Assembly (NCBI GenBank): GCA_024743115.1
Contig: JANSXC010000001.1
Span: 491,628-555,627 of the forward strand
Direction: 5' to 3'
Source: a bacterium
GTDB lineage: Bacteria > Planctomycetota > UBA1135 > UBA2386
DNA: 64,000 nt
The notes beneath the pieces were generated by a model. That model did not search any database. It worked only from the letters and a program-made list of their open reading frames with translations, and was not told the DNA's origin. The position numbers were made by a program, and so were the translations under genes. Of the stretch, positions 55,806 through 64,000 are shown one piece after another (positions within the stretch are counted from its first letter, which is position 1; the number at the start of each line of letters is the position of its first letter).

Positions 55806-57035
55806 ATGAACGACAAGCAGAACGTTTCTCTTCGGTCCGTCGATGGTGCTGCGGCTGAGCGCGGGACGGCGCTGATCCTGGCGTTGATCTTCACGGTCGT
55901 CGTATTGGGGATCGTGCTGACCGGGGCGATCGTGCTGCAGTCCAACCGGCAGCAGACCAAGCTCGTGTTTGCGCGAGATGCACAGGCGATGCAGATCGCG
56001 CGCGCCGGCCTGACGGAGGCGCGGAGCTGGCTCAACCGGCAGGTCTCGCAGCCCGTGGTCGCGTTCGAGCCGGTGCGTGATCTGTTGTCGTCGCCGCAGG
56101 TGCTCGACACGATCGATCCCGACATCGGTATCGTGCGTGAGTTCCAGGTCGCGGGTCAGGTCTGGGCGCGCTACGAGGTCTGGAAGGAGTGGGCCGCCGA
56201 CCCCGATCCGGTGCGTGCGGCCAAACGCGCGCAGTGGCAGTGTCGTGATATCTCGTCGCTGCGTTCGGCGAGCGGCATGGGGGCCGCGTGGCGGTTGTCG
56301 TGCATGGGCTACGTCTACGAGCGGCTCGATGGCGGCGCGGACTTCGACACCCAGCCGAATCGCGTCATCGCGAGTCAGCTGCTCGACATGGAGGTGCAGC
56401 GCCTGATCCTGCAGATTCCGGGGCAGGCAGCGGTCAACGTGCGCACGGGCGGCACGTGCTACATCAACAACAAGGGGCAGGTAATCGGCGGCGGCACGGC
56501 GGCGGGGATTTACTACGTCGCTGGTTCGGGCACGCCGAGCGGTGGCTCGCGGATCACCGGCACGCCGTCGCTGGCGTCGACGACGACCTACGACGACAGC
56601 TACGAGACGGTGTTCAGCGTGTCCCTCGCCGAACTCAAGGCCATGGCGTCGATGGTGCTATCCGACCTGTCGGCGTTTCCGGACCCGGTGCCCGATAGTT
56701 CGCTCATCGTGATCGATGCGAGCTCGGTCACGTTCGACAGTAGCACGCCCCTCAAGGGCAACGGCATCGTCGTCATCGACGGCAACGCGACGATCGCAGC
56801 CGGCAGCCTCTCGAACTTCTCCGGCTTCCTGTTCGTGAACGGCAACTTCACGATGTATGCACCGTCGGACATCCGCGGCGCGGTCGTCACCACCGGCAGC
56901 ATGACCGTACAAGGCGCCGCCGACTACTCGACGATCACCTACGACGAGGACGTCCTGAACACGCTGCGCCAGAACTTCGGCAGCTACAATATCTCGCGCG
57001 CCTACCACCGCCGCCTGGAAGAAGAAGAGAACTAG
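55806..57035 (+). CDS. PilX/GspK-like pilus assembly or pseudopilin protein
   Basis: 'ERGTALILALIFTVVVLGIVLTGAIVLQSNRQQTKLVFARDAQAMQIARAGLTEARSWLN' N-terminal hydrophobic helix with A-x-A-GLxxA pattern. Confidence 0.75.
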   Translation: MNDKQNVSLRSVDGAAAERGTALILALIFTVVVLGIVLTGAIVLQSNRQQTKLVFARDAQAMQIARAGLTEARSWLNRQVSQPVVAFEPVRDLLSSPQVLDTIDPDIGIVREFQVAGQVWARYEVWKEWAADPDPVRAAKRAQWQCRDISSLRSASGMGAAWRLSCMGYVYERLDGGADFDTQPNRVIASQLLDMEVQRLILQIPGQAAVNVRTGGTCYINNKGQVIGGGTAAGIYYVAGSGTPSGGSRITGTPSLASTTTYDDSYETVFSVSLAELKAMASMVLSDLSAFPDPVPDSSLIVIDASSVTFDSSTPLKGNGIVVIDGNATIAAGSLSNFSGFLFVNGNFTMYAPSDIRGAVVTTGSMTVQGAADYSTITYDEDVLNTLRQNFGSYNISRAYHRRLEEEEN

Positions 57036-57071
57036 CTGCGAGGACCGGCGCCGTGGGGAGGCGATCTGCCT

Positions 57072-57398
57072 TCAATCGAGGCAGCGCAGCAGCTGCTCGA
57101 GACCACGTCCGATGAGGCCGAAGATCCCTTCGAAGACGGCGTCTCCGACGCCGTAGTCGTCGTCGTCTTCGTCGTCCTGCTCCTGATTCTGGACGCGCCG
57201 CTCTACCCCGCCGAACGGCGTCCATTCGATCCCACCCCGCGCGGACACCCCGCCGATCCGCATGTCCGCCCAACGCGGTAGCGGCTCCAACGCCGCCAAC
57301 TCGGCCAGCGAGACGGGATGAATGCCGATGCGCACGGAGCCATGCCCCAGGCACCCTCCCAGCCCGGCGAGGGCGACCACGCACAAGACCCGAAGCAT
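57072..57398 (-). CDS. Small lipoprotein, paralog A
   Basis: MLRVLCVVALAGLGGCLGHGSVRIGIHPVSLAELAALEPLPRWADMRIGGVSARGGIEW..., acidic 'DDEDDDDYG' segment. Confidence 0.7.
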   Translation of the reverse strand: MLRVLCVVALAGLGGCLGHGSVRIGIHPVSLAELAALEPLPRWADMRIGGVSARGGIEWTPFGGVERRVQNQEQDDEDDDDYGVGDAVFEGIFGLIGRGLEQLLRCLD

Positions 57399-57444
57399 GA
57401 CCCCTCAGCGTCAACCGCGGCCCTCGCGTTGCAGGTGATTCAGG

Positions 57445-57795
57445 CTAGCGGTGGCCTTGGCTCCGGTCGGTCAGGCACTTCAGCATGTGCGCGGTCAGGT
57501 AGGTAAGGCCGGTCCACGGCCCTGCGAACGTCGCATTGCTCGAACCTTCGGGGTCGCTGTGGAAGCTCGACACCGAAGCCGTCGCTGGCTGCCCGCCACC
57601 CGTACACCAGGCCCACTCCAACTCGGCTCCACCCTGCACCAGGTTCCCGTTGATCCGGACCTCTGGCCAGTGCGGCAGCACGCCCAAGCCCTCCAACTCG
57701 TTCAGCGACACCGGCTCAAACTCGACGCATACGAACCTGGGCCCCGTGGACCCGCCCAGCCCGGCCAGCAGGAAAGACCACAGAAATCGATGCAT
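57445..57795 (-). CDS. Small secreted protein, paralog B of 57072..57398
   Basis: MHRFLWSFLLAGLGGSTGPRFVCVEFEPVSLNELEGLGVLPHWPEVRINGNLVQGGAELEW...; aligns with paralog A. Confidence 0.65.
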   Translation of the reverse strand: MHRFLWSFLLAGLGGSTGPRFVCVEFEPVSLNELEGLGVLPHWPEVRINGNLVQGGAELEWAWCTGGGQPATASVSSFHSDPEGSSNATFAGPWTGLTYLTAHMLKCLTDRSQGHR

Positions 57796-57884
57796 GCCCA
57801 ACGAGCGCAACCAGCCCCAGCAGCGTTGCAGTCGCCATGCGCGATGAGCCCTATCCAGAGCCAGACCCACGCCGTCTCAACCCC

Positions 57885-57936
57885 CCGGAGGCGTGGGCGC
57901 GAAGCGCCCCAGCCTCCTCCGTCGTTTCGTGCCGGC
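57885..57936 (-). repeat. REP-like hairpin element, copy 2 (inverted relative to copy 1)
   Basis: Reverse complement reads CGCCGGCACG-(10 nt)-GGAGGCTGGGGCGC-TTC-GCGCCCACGCCTCCGG, with the same spacing as copy 1. Confidence 0.75.
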
Positions 57937-58038
57937 GCCGGTTGCGTGAATCGCCCGAGTGCTAAACGCCGAGAAACGACGACAACGGCTGTTGCAGTTG
58001 TAGGAGGGTTGGTGGTCGCGGCCTCTCGGCCGCGTCCA

Positions 58039-59265
58039 TCATCCCTTCTGCAACTGCAACAGCGGCATGACGATCGCCACGACGATGCCGGCGACCACGA
58101 CCGCGAGCGCGACGATGATCAGCGGCTCGAGCACCGACGTCAGCTTCTGCGTGGCGAGGTCGACCTCTTCGTCGTAGCTCGTCGAGATGCGTTCGAGCAT
58201 CTCTTCGAGGTTGCCGGCCTGTTCACCGACGCCGACCATGTACGAGACCGTGGGGGGGAAGGCGCCCGACATCTTCATCGGCGTGGCGATGTCCGTGCCC
58301 TCGACGACGCGGTCGTGCACGTCTTGCAGTGCATTCTTCAGGACCTTGTTGTCGAGGACGTTCTTCGTGACGTTGATGGCCTGCAGGGCGGGGACGCCCG
58401 AGCGCAGCAGTGTCGCGAGCGTGATCGAGAAGCGTGCCATCGACTGCTTGCGCATCAGGTCGCCGAAGACCGGCACGCGCAGCTTGAAGCGATCCCAGAC
58501 CAGGCGGCCCTTGTCGCTGTTGATGAACAGCTGGAAGCCGATCGTCAGCAGCAGCATGCCGATCAGCACGATCAGCCAATAGTTGACCAGGAAGTCCGAC
58601 GCCGTGATCAGGATGTAGGTCGGCAGTGGCAGCTCTTCACCGCGGCCCTTGAGCAGCTGGGTCACGCGCGGAACGACGAACGTCATCAGAATCGCGACGA
58701 CGATCGCGCCGATGATCACCATGATCGTCGGGTAGATCAGCGCGGCGCCGACCTTGTTCTTGAGGCGGGTCTGGGCTTGCAGGAACTGGCTCAGTCGCAC
58801 GAGCACCTTGTCCAGGGCGCCTGATGACTCGCCAGCCTTGACCATGTTGGAGTAGAGATCGGTGAAGTAGCCGGGGTGCTGCAGCACCGCGTCACCGAAC
58901 GGCATGCCCTGGGTGACCTTCTCGCGAATGTCGCGGAACGTCGCCTCGATCTTCTTGTCCGGGGCCTGCTCAATGATCATCCGCAGCGCTTCGGCGAGCG
59001 GAATGCCGGCCTGCAGGAGCGAGGCGAGCTGGCGCGTGACCGCGCCGACCTGCTCCATGCGCTGCTTGTTCGGCGATTCGACGCCGGTCACGCCGCGGAT
59101 CTGAACCGCGCCCTTTTTCTTCTTCTTGCGCGACTCCTTGATGTCCGTGACGAACAGGGCGTCTTTCTTGAGCTTCTGCCGAGCGTCCCGCGCGGTGTCG
59201 GCGTCGATGATCCCGCGCTTCACCTTGTTGGCGGAGTCGATCGCTTTGTATTCGAAGATCGGCAT
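58039..59265 (-). CDS. Type II secretion / type IV pilus inner-membrane platform protein (GspF/PilC family)
   Basis: 'MPIFEYKAIDSANKVKRGIIDADTARDARQKL', 'LASLLQAGIPLAEALRMI', 'MVKAGESSGALDKVLVRL', 'ERISTSYDEEVDLATQKLTSVLEPLIIVALAVVV'. Confidence 0.95.
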   Translation of the reverse strand: MPIFEYKAIDSANKVKRGIIDADTARDARQKLKKDALFVTDIKESRKKKKKGAVQIRGVTGVESPNKQRMEQVGAVTRQLASLLQAGIPLAEALRMIIEQAPDKKIEATFRDIREKVTQGMPFGDAVLQHPGYFTDLYSNMVKAGESSGALDKVLVRLSQFLQAQTRLKNKVGAALIYPTIMVIIGAIVVAILMTFVVPRVTQLLKGRGEELPLPTYILITASDFLVNYWLIVLIGMLLLTIGFQLFINSDKGRLVWDRFKLRVPVFGDLMRKQSMARFSITLATLLRSGVPALQAINVTKNVLDNKVLKNALQDVHDRVVEGTDIATPMKMSGAFPPTVSYMVGVGEQAGNLEEMLERISTSYDEEVDLATQKLTSVLEPLIIVALAVVVAGIVVAIVMPLLQLQKG

Positions 59266-59321
59266 GCGGAACGAATCGGGGAGTCAGGCGGCGGCCGGTG
59301 GCAGAACAGGTGGGTCAGCTG

Positions 59322-61079
59322 TCAGACTACGTCGAGCTGGGTGACGCGCACGACTTCATCCGGCGTCGTGAGGCCCTGGAGCAGCTTCTTCACGCCGTTC
59401 ATGCGCAGCGTGCCGAGGCCGCGTTCGATGGCGCCACGCTTGATCTCGCTCGCGGTGGCCTTCGTGACGACCTGGTTCTGGATCGCGGGGTCGATCGGCA
59501 TGACCTCGTAGATCGCCGTGCGGCCCGCGAAGCCGGAGTTGAAGCACTCGTCACAGCCCTTGCCGACCCAGAGCTTGCCGTCAGGGAACTGGTCGGGCGT
59601 GAGCTTGAGATCCTCGAGCACGTAGCGCTGCTTCTGGTCGGGCTCGACGGTCTCCTTGCAGTTGGGGCAGATCGTGCGCAGCAGGCGCTGGGCGATGACG
59701 AGCAGCAGCGACGAACTCACGAGGTAGGGTTCGAGGCCGATGTCGATCAGGCGGGTGATCGTCGATGCCGAGTCGTTGGTGTGAACCGTCGAGAACACCA
59801 GGTGGCCCGTGAGCGCGGCGCGAATCGCGATGTCGGCGGTCTCGGCGTCACGCACCTCACCGACCATCATCACGTCCGGGTCCTGACGCAGGAACGAGCG
59901 CAGGCCCGCAGCGAACGTCAGTCCCTTCTTGGTGTTGACCTGCACCTGACTGATGCCGTCGAGGTTGTATTCGACCGGGTCCTCGATGGTCAGGATATTG
60001 AGGTCCGGCGCATTGATCGCGTCGAGGCACGCGTAGAGCGTCGTCGTCTTGCCCGAGCCCGTCGGGCCGGTGACGAAGATGATGCCGTGCGAGTAGTTGA
60101 TGTAGCGTTCGATCGAACGCAGTTCCTCCTCCTCGAGGCCGATCTGGTCGAGCGAGTAGACCTTGCTCGTCTTGTCGAGGATACGAAACACGATGCGTTC
60201 GCCGCCCGCGACGGGGACCGTGCTGATACGAACGTCGACATCGCCGTCACCGATGCGGATCGCGGCGCGGCCGTCCTGCGGCAGGCGGCGCTCGGCGATG
60301 TCCATCTTGCCCATGACCTTGACGCGCGACACGATCGCCTCCTGCGCGCGCTTCGGGATCGACTCCATGTCGTAGAGCACGCCGTCGATGCGCATGCGTA
60401 CCTGCACGCGATCGGCGTAGGGCTGCAGATGGATGTCCGAGGCGCGCAGCTTGAGCGCCTGGAACAGCAGCATGTTGACCAGCTTGATGACCGGCGCCTT
60501 GTTGGCATCGAGGAGGTCTTCCGACTCCTGGATGTTTTCGGCGATGCTGACGATGTCGGTGTCCTTGACGTCCTGCAGCGCCTCGTCGACCCCGTCCGCC
60601 TTGTGGCGGTAGGCGCGGTTGATGAGGTTGGCCACCTCGCTGCGGATCGCGAGGACGGCTTCGACCTCGCGGCCGAGCATCGTCGCGAGGTCGTCCATCG
60701 GCTGGACTTCGAGCGGACGATTGGTCGCGACCTTCACGACCGCACCGTCCTCCTCGATTGCGACGAGGCCGTGCGTGCGCGCGAACTGCACCGGCACGTG
60801 CTGGATGAAGTCGCCGGGCACGTTGGCACCGTCGAGGCTCTTCCGGAACTCCAGGCCGAGGAACTCCGAGAACAGCTCGAGGCACTTGCTCTCGCCGAGC
60901 ATGTTCTTCTGGATCAGGATCTGATCGAGCTGTTGGCCGGTCTCGCGTTCGGCCAGCAGGGCCTCGTCGATCTGCGCCTGGCTCAAGCCGGCGCGGCGCA
61001 GGAAACCTTCACGGATCCGATCGTTCGATCCCGCGATCGCGGAGAAGTCGGGGCTGACTGGAGTTTCGGTCATGGCCAA
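59322..61079 (-). CDS. Type II secretion / type IV pilus ATPase (GspE/PilB family)
   Basis: Walker A 'GPTGSGKTTTLYA', 'ILTIEDPVEYNLDGISQVQVNTKKGLTFAAGLRSFLRQDPDVMMVGEVRDAETADIAIRAALTGHLVFSTVHTNDSAS', tetra-Cys 'CPNC...GCDECFNSGF'. Confidence 0.97.
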   Translation of the reverse strand: MAMTETPVSPDFSAIAGSNDRIREGFLRRAGLSQAQIDEALLAERETGQQLDQILIQKNMLGESKCLELFSEFLGLEFRKSLDGANVPGDFIQHVPVQFARTHGLVAIEEDGAVVKVATNRPLEVQPMDDLATMLGREVEAVLAIRSEVANLINRAYRHKADGVDEALQDVKDTDIVSIAENIQESEDLLDANKAPVIKLVNMLLFQALKLRASDIHLQPYADRVQVRMRIDGVLYDMESIPKRAQEAIVSRVKVMGKMDIAERRLPQDGRAAIRIGDGDVDVRISTVPVAGGERIVFRILDKTSKVYSLDQIGLEEEELRSIERYINYSHGIIFVTGPTGSGKTTTLYACLDAINAPDLNILTIEDPVEYNLDGISQVQVNTKKGLTFAAGLRSFLRQDPDVMMVGEVRDAETADIAIRAALTGHLVFSTVHTNDSASTITRLIDIGLEPYLVSSSLLLVIAQRLLRTICPNCKETVEPDQKQRYVLEDLKLTPDQFPDGKLWVGKGCDECFNSGFAGRTAIYEVMPIDPAIQNQVVTKATASEIKRGAIERGLGTLRMNGVKKLLQGLTTPDEVVRVTQLDVV

Positions 61080-61121
61080 TGAGTGGCGGTTGGTCGGGTC
61101 CGGCGAGCGGTGTCGGTAAGC

Positions 61122-63539
61122 CTACTGCTGCGACGGGTCCGTCGGTGCCGACGGGGCGCCAGGCTGGGGAGCGCCGGGGGCGATCGGCATGTTGCCGGGC
61201 GTGATGCCGCGATCGTAGAGCGGCATCTCGAAGCCGCCGTTGGCGTCGAGGTCCTCGCTCGTCGCGCCCTCGTCATCGAGCTGACGCGCTTCGTCGCCGG
61301 TCGTCCAGCGCTTGTCGATGATCCGCAGTCGGCGCTCACCGATGTAGTTCGAGGCCTCGAGCTTCTTCTGCAGACTCAGGTGCCACAGGTCCTGGAAGTC
61401 GTCCTCGTCGAGGATCGTCGGCGTGACGAAGAAGTAGAGGTTGGTCTTGTTCGACTGCCGTTCCCAGCTCTTGAAGAGGTAGCCGAGGATCGGGATGTCC
61501 TTGAGGAACGGTACGCCGCCCTCGTTGGTCGACTCCGAGTCCTCGATCACGCCGCCGATGATCATCGTCGACTCCGTCGGCATCGTGACCTGGGTGCGGA
61601 TCGAGCGCCGCAGGACGATGCCGCCACCGGTCGCGGAGTTGGGATCGAACGCGCCCACGAAGCGTGAGACCTCGAGGCTGATGTTGAGGCGCAGGTAGCG
61701 GTTGGGCGAGATCGTCGGCGAGATCTCGAGCGTGATGCCGGCGTTACGCGGCTGGCCCGTGCCGGTCGTGGTGGTCGCCGTGCCGACGTTGTTCTCGAGT
61801 GTCGGACGCTCTTCCTCCGTCGTCACGACCGCGGTCTCGTTGTTGTTCACGAGCACGCTCGGCAGCGACAGGATGTTGGCCGAATCGTCGGTCGACAGCG
61901 CGTTGATCAGCACCGGCACCGCGAAGTCGCGCCCGCTGATGATACCGCCGGTCAAGCCCTGCGCGATGTTGTCGAAGTCGGGCAGTCGCGTGTCCGGCAG
62001 GCCGTCGTCGTCGGTGTCCTGGAACACCGCCTGACCGAAGTCCGTGAAGCCGAAGCCGCGGTTGAAGTCGTTGTTGTTGCCCGACGCGAGGTCGAGCAGG
62101 CCGAGTTCCATGCCGAAGCGATCGAGGTCACCGGTCGTGAGCTCGACCAGCGCGCACTCGATGAGCACCTGCGGCTGGCGCACGTCGAGGCGGTCGATCA
62201 GCGCGCGGATCTGCTGGTACTTCGTCGGCGCCGCCGAGACCAGCAGGCTGTTGCTCTCGTCGTGGGCCTGGATGACCGTGCGCCGCGTGCGGCGCGCCTG
62301 CCCGGCGCCGGCCTGGGCCTGCTGCGCCTGCTGCTCGGCGTTGTTGTCTTCCTGCATGAACTGGTTGAGGGTCTGCCGGAGATCCTCGGCCAGGACGTTC
62401 TTCAGGTAGATGACGCTGGCCTGGCCCTCGACGATCTGGCTCGGGTTGTCGAGCTGCGCGATCAGGTTGAGCGCCTCGGTCACATGGTCGTTGATGCCGC
62501 TCAGGACGAGCGACTTCTGCGAGCTGTTGACGACGATCTTGAGCTGGGGCTGGTTGCCCGCGGCTGCGGAGCCGCCGCCGCCCTGGCTGTTCTCGGCCAG
62601 CACCTGCGCGCGGATGCGGTTCCGGCTCTCGAGCACCTCCGTCAGGATCGGCTCGATCTCCTCGGGCGCGGCGTGCTGCAGCGGCACGTTCTGCACCACG
62701 AGGTTCGGCGGCGCGATCTCGACATCGACGAGTTCGAGCAGCTTGACCGCCGCGTAGACCTGCGGGCCGTAGCCCTGCAGCAGCATCGCGGTCTGGTTGC
62801 CGACGTTGCCGAGCGTGACGCCACCGCCCGTGTTGGCCGAGCCCGTGCTCGCGAAGAACGGCCGCAGAGCGTTGTTCGCGACCTGCGCGTTGATGTGCTT
62901 GAGCTGGACCGTGGTCAGGATCGGGACGCCGGTCTGGTTCTTGTAGTCCTCGAGCTCCGTCGGCGTGACGTACCGGGCGCCGTTGGTCACCTCGCGAATG
63001 CGCGGACCGCTCGTCGAGATGATCTCGAGGATCTGCAGATCGCCCTCACCGCGCGGCACGATCGCGAAGCCCTTGATGTAGAGGATCGTCTGGAAGAACG
63101 AGAAGAAGTCGCGCTGGAAGGTCGCCTGGGCGAACGGCAGCGAGCCGAGGAAGCTCACGCGGCTGCCACCCTGCGCCTGGTTCATCATCTCGTTCTCGTT
63201 GAAGATGAACACGCGCTTCGTGACGACCTGCGCCCACTTCACGAACTCCGGCAGCTCGAGGCCGTTGGTTTCGCTCAGCGAGATCACGATGCGATCGTTC
63301 TCTTCGTCGAACTCCATGACCGGTGTGTTGCCACCGGGGTTCTGGCCGCCCGGGTTCTGGCCCGGGTTCTGGCCACCCGGGGCCTGGCCGGGCTGGTTGC
63401 CCTGGGCGACGGCCGGTGACAGCAGGCCCGCGCTGGCGAGCAGCGCCACCGTCAGGGTCGCGAGAATCCGTCGCAACCCCCGGCGATAGCCGGCGATGCG
63501 GTTGAGAACGGCGAAACGCTGGAGAACTGGGTCCGTCAT
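61122..63539 (-). CDS. Type II secretion secretin (GspD family)
   Basis: 'VIYLKNVLAEDLRQTLNQFM', 'IQAHDESNSLLVSAAPTKYQQIRALIDRLDVRQPQVLIECALVELT', 'LSLPSVLVNNNETAVVTT', 'STMIIGGVIEDSESTNEGGVPFLKDIPILGYLFKS'. Confidence 0.97.
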   Translation of the reverse strand: MTDPVLQRFAVLNRIAGYRRGLRRILATLTVALLASAGLLSPAVAQGNQPGQAPGGQNPGQNPGGQNPGGNTPVMEFDEENDRIVISLSETNGLELPEFVKWAQVVTKRVFIFNENEMMNQAQGGSRVSFLGSLPFAQATFQRDFFSFFQTILYIKGFAIVPRGEGDLQILEIISTSGPRIREVTNGARYVTPTELEDYKNQTGVPILTTVQLKHINAQVANNALRPFFASTGSANTGGGVTLGNVGNQTAMLLQGYGPQVYAAVKLLELVDVEIAPPNLVVQNVPLQHAAPEEIEPILTEVLESRNRIRAQVLAENSQGGGGSAAAGNQPQLKIVVNSSQKSLVLSGINDHVTEALNLIAQLDNPSQIVEGQASVIYLKNVLAEDLRQTLNQFMQEDNNAEQQAQQAQAGAGQARRTRRTVIQAHDESNSLLVSAAPTKYQQIRALIDRLDVRQPQVLIECALVELTTGDLDRFGMELGLLDLASGNNNDFNRGFGFTDFGQAVFQDTDDDGLPDTRLPDFDNIAQGLTGGIISGRDFAVPVLINALSTDDSANILSLPSVLVNNNETAVVTTEEERPTLENNVGTATTTTGTGQPRNAGITLEISPTISPNRYLRLNISLEVSRFVGAFDPNSATGGGIVLRRSIRTQVTMPTESTMIIGGVIEDSESTNEGGVPFLKDIPILGYLFKSWERQSNKTNLYFFVTPTILDEDDFQDLWHLSLQKKLEASNYIGERRLRIIDKRWTTGDEARQLDDEGATSEDLDANGGFEMPLYDRGITPGNMPIAPGAPQPGAPSAPTDPSQQ

Positions 63540-63639
63540 CTTATGTGGCTCGGGTGCTCGTCCGGTACGCGAGCGGTCATTGATCCGTCTACGACCGGCG
63601 GCGCGCGGTTTTTATTTCGCCCAAGTGATGCAAGGAAGC

Positions 63640-63665
63640 CGGAAGTCGCGGTTTCCGACTTTCCG
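63640..63665 (+). promoter_or_regulatory. Leader hairpin upstream of PTS IIA-like gene
   Basis: CGGAAGTCG-cggtttc-CGACTTTCCG (one-nt bulge), 72 nt before ATG 63738. Confidence 0.4.
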
Positions 63666-63737
63666 ATTGCACCGATGCCGTCGCATGGTTGGATGAGCCG
63701 GAGTTCGTGAGGTGGACGCCAACGGGCTTTTTCGCGC

Positions 63738-64000
63738 ATGAAACTCTCGGATCTGATCACCCCGGAACTCGTCGACGTGCCGCTCCAGGCGGCCGACAAA
63801 TGGGAGGCTCTGGCGCGAATTGCCGCCGTTCCGGCCGCTGCCGGGCGTTATCCGGCCGATTTCGCGGCCACGGTCGAAGAGGCCCTGGTCCTGCGCGAGC
63901 GCAGCATGACCACGGGGATGGAGAACGGCATCGCGATCCCGCACGCCGCGATCGACGGCCTCGACGACCTGGTCGCGGTGCTCGGGCTGAATCCGGTCGG
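63738..64000 (+). CDS. PTS EIIA type-2-like domain protein, truncated by window edge
   Basis: MKLSDLITPELVDVPLQAADKWEALARIA...EEALVLRERSMTTGMENGIAIPHAAIDGLDDLVAVLGLNPV; His in 'AIPHAA'. Not in the ORF track (no stop in window). Confidence 0.8.
   Translation, partial: MKLSDLITPELVDVPLQAADKWEALARIAAVPAAAGRYPADFAATVEEALVLRERSMTTGMENGIAIPHAAIDGLDDLVAVLGLNPV

Noticed and set aside
55065-55806. Minus ORFs 54730..55806 and 55065..55430
   Set aside because: Overlap REP/G4 intergenic DNA and the plus-strand lipoprotein; Arg/Pro/Ser-rich, no plausible protein features.
63300-63400. Short tandem repeat in the secretin gene (PGGQNPGQNPGGQNPGG)
   Set aside because: Simple Pro/Gly/Gln linker after the signal peptide; common low-complexity segment with no sign of special function.

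Overview
High-GC 64 kb window with dense gene packing. The gene content looks planctomycete-like (inference from families: PSCyt1/DUF1549/DUF1553/DUF1501 set, ECF sigma + Ser/Thr kinase pairs, sulfatases, large secreted beta-rich proteins, type III glutamine synthetase). About 40 CDS are supported. The main blocks are: (i) a CotH-kinase/LTD - VTC - DUF4956 - HlyD operon on the minus strand; (ii) two sigma/kinase modules, one with a kinase fused to a SUMF1-like domain and followed by two uncharacterised genes; (iii) an SUMF1-like / lipoprotein / giant FG-GAP operon; (iv) aminotransferase-sulfatase and sulfatase-LarA gene pairs; (v) a DUF1549/1553-DUF1501-cytochrome/LRR operon; (vi) a 1666-aa AsmA-like protein with a coupled lipoprotein; (vii) type III glutamine synthetase; (viii) type II secretion/type IV pilus genes (D, E, F, PilX-like). 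Two edge-truncated real CDS (1..1683 minus and 63738..64000 plus) are missing from the supplied ORF track. Notable non-coding structures: a 24-bp-paired quasi-palindrome spanning the glnN stop codon, an inverted pair of ~50-bp REP-like hairpin elements at ~55.04 and ~57.9 kb, a G-quadruplex-type tract, a start-codon-proximal hairpin at 34155-34191, and a perfect 10-bp inverted repeat at 25310-25340. No rRNA, tRNA, CRISPR array, transposase, integrase or reverse transcriptase was recognised. All family assignments come from motif recognition by eye; no searches were run.
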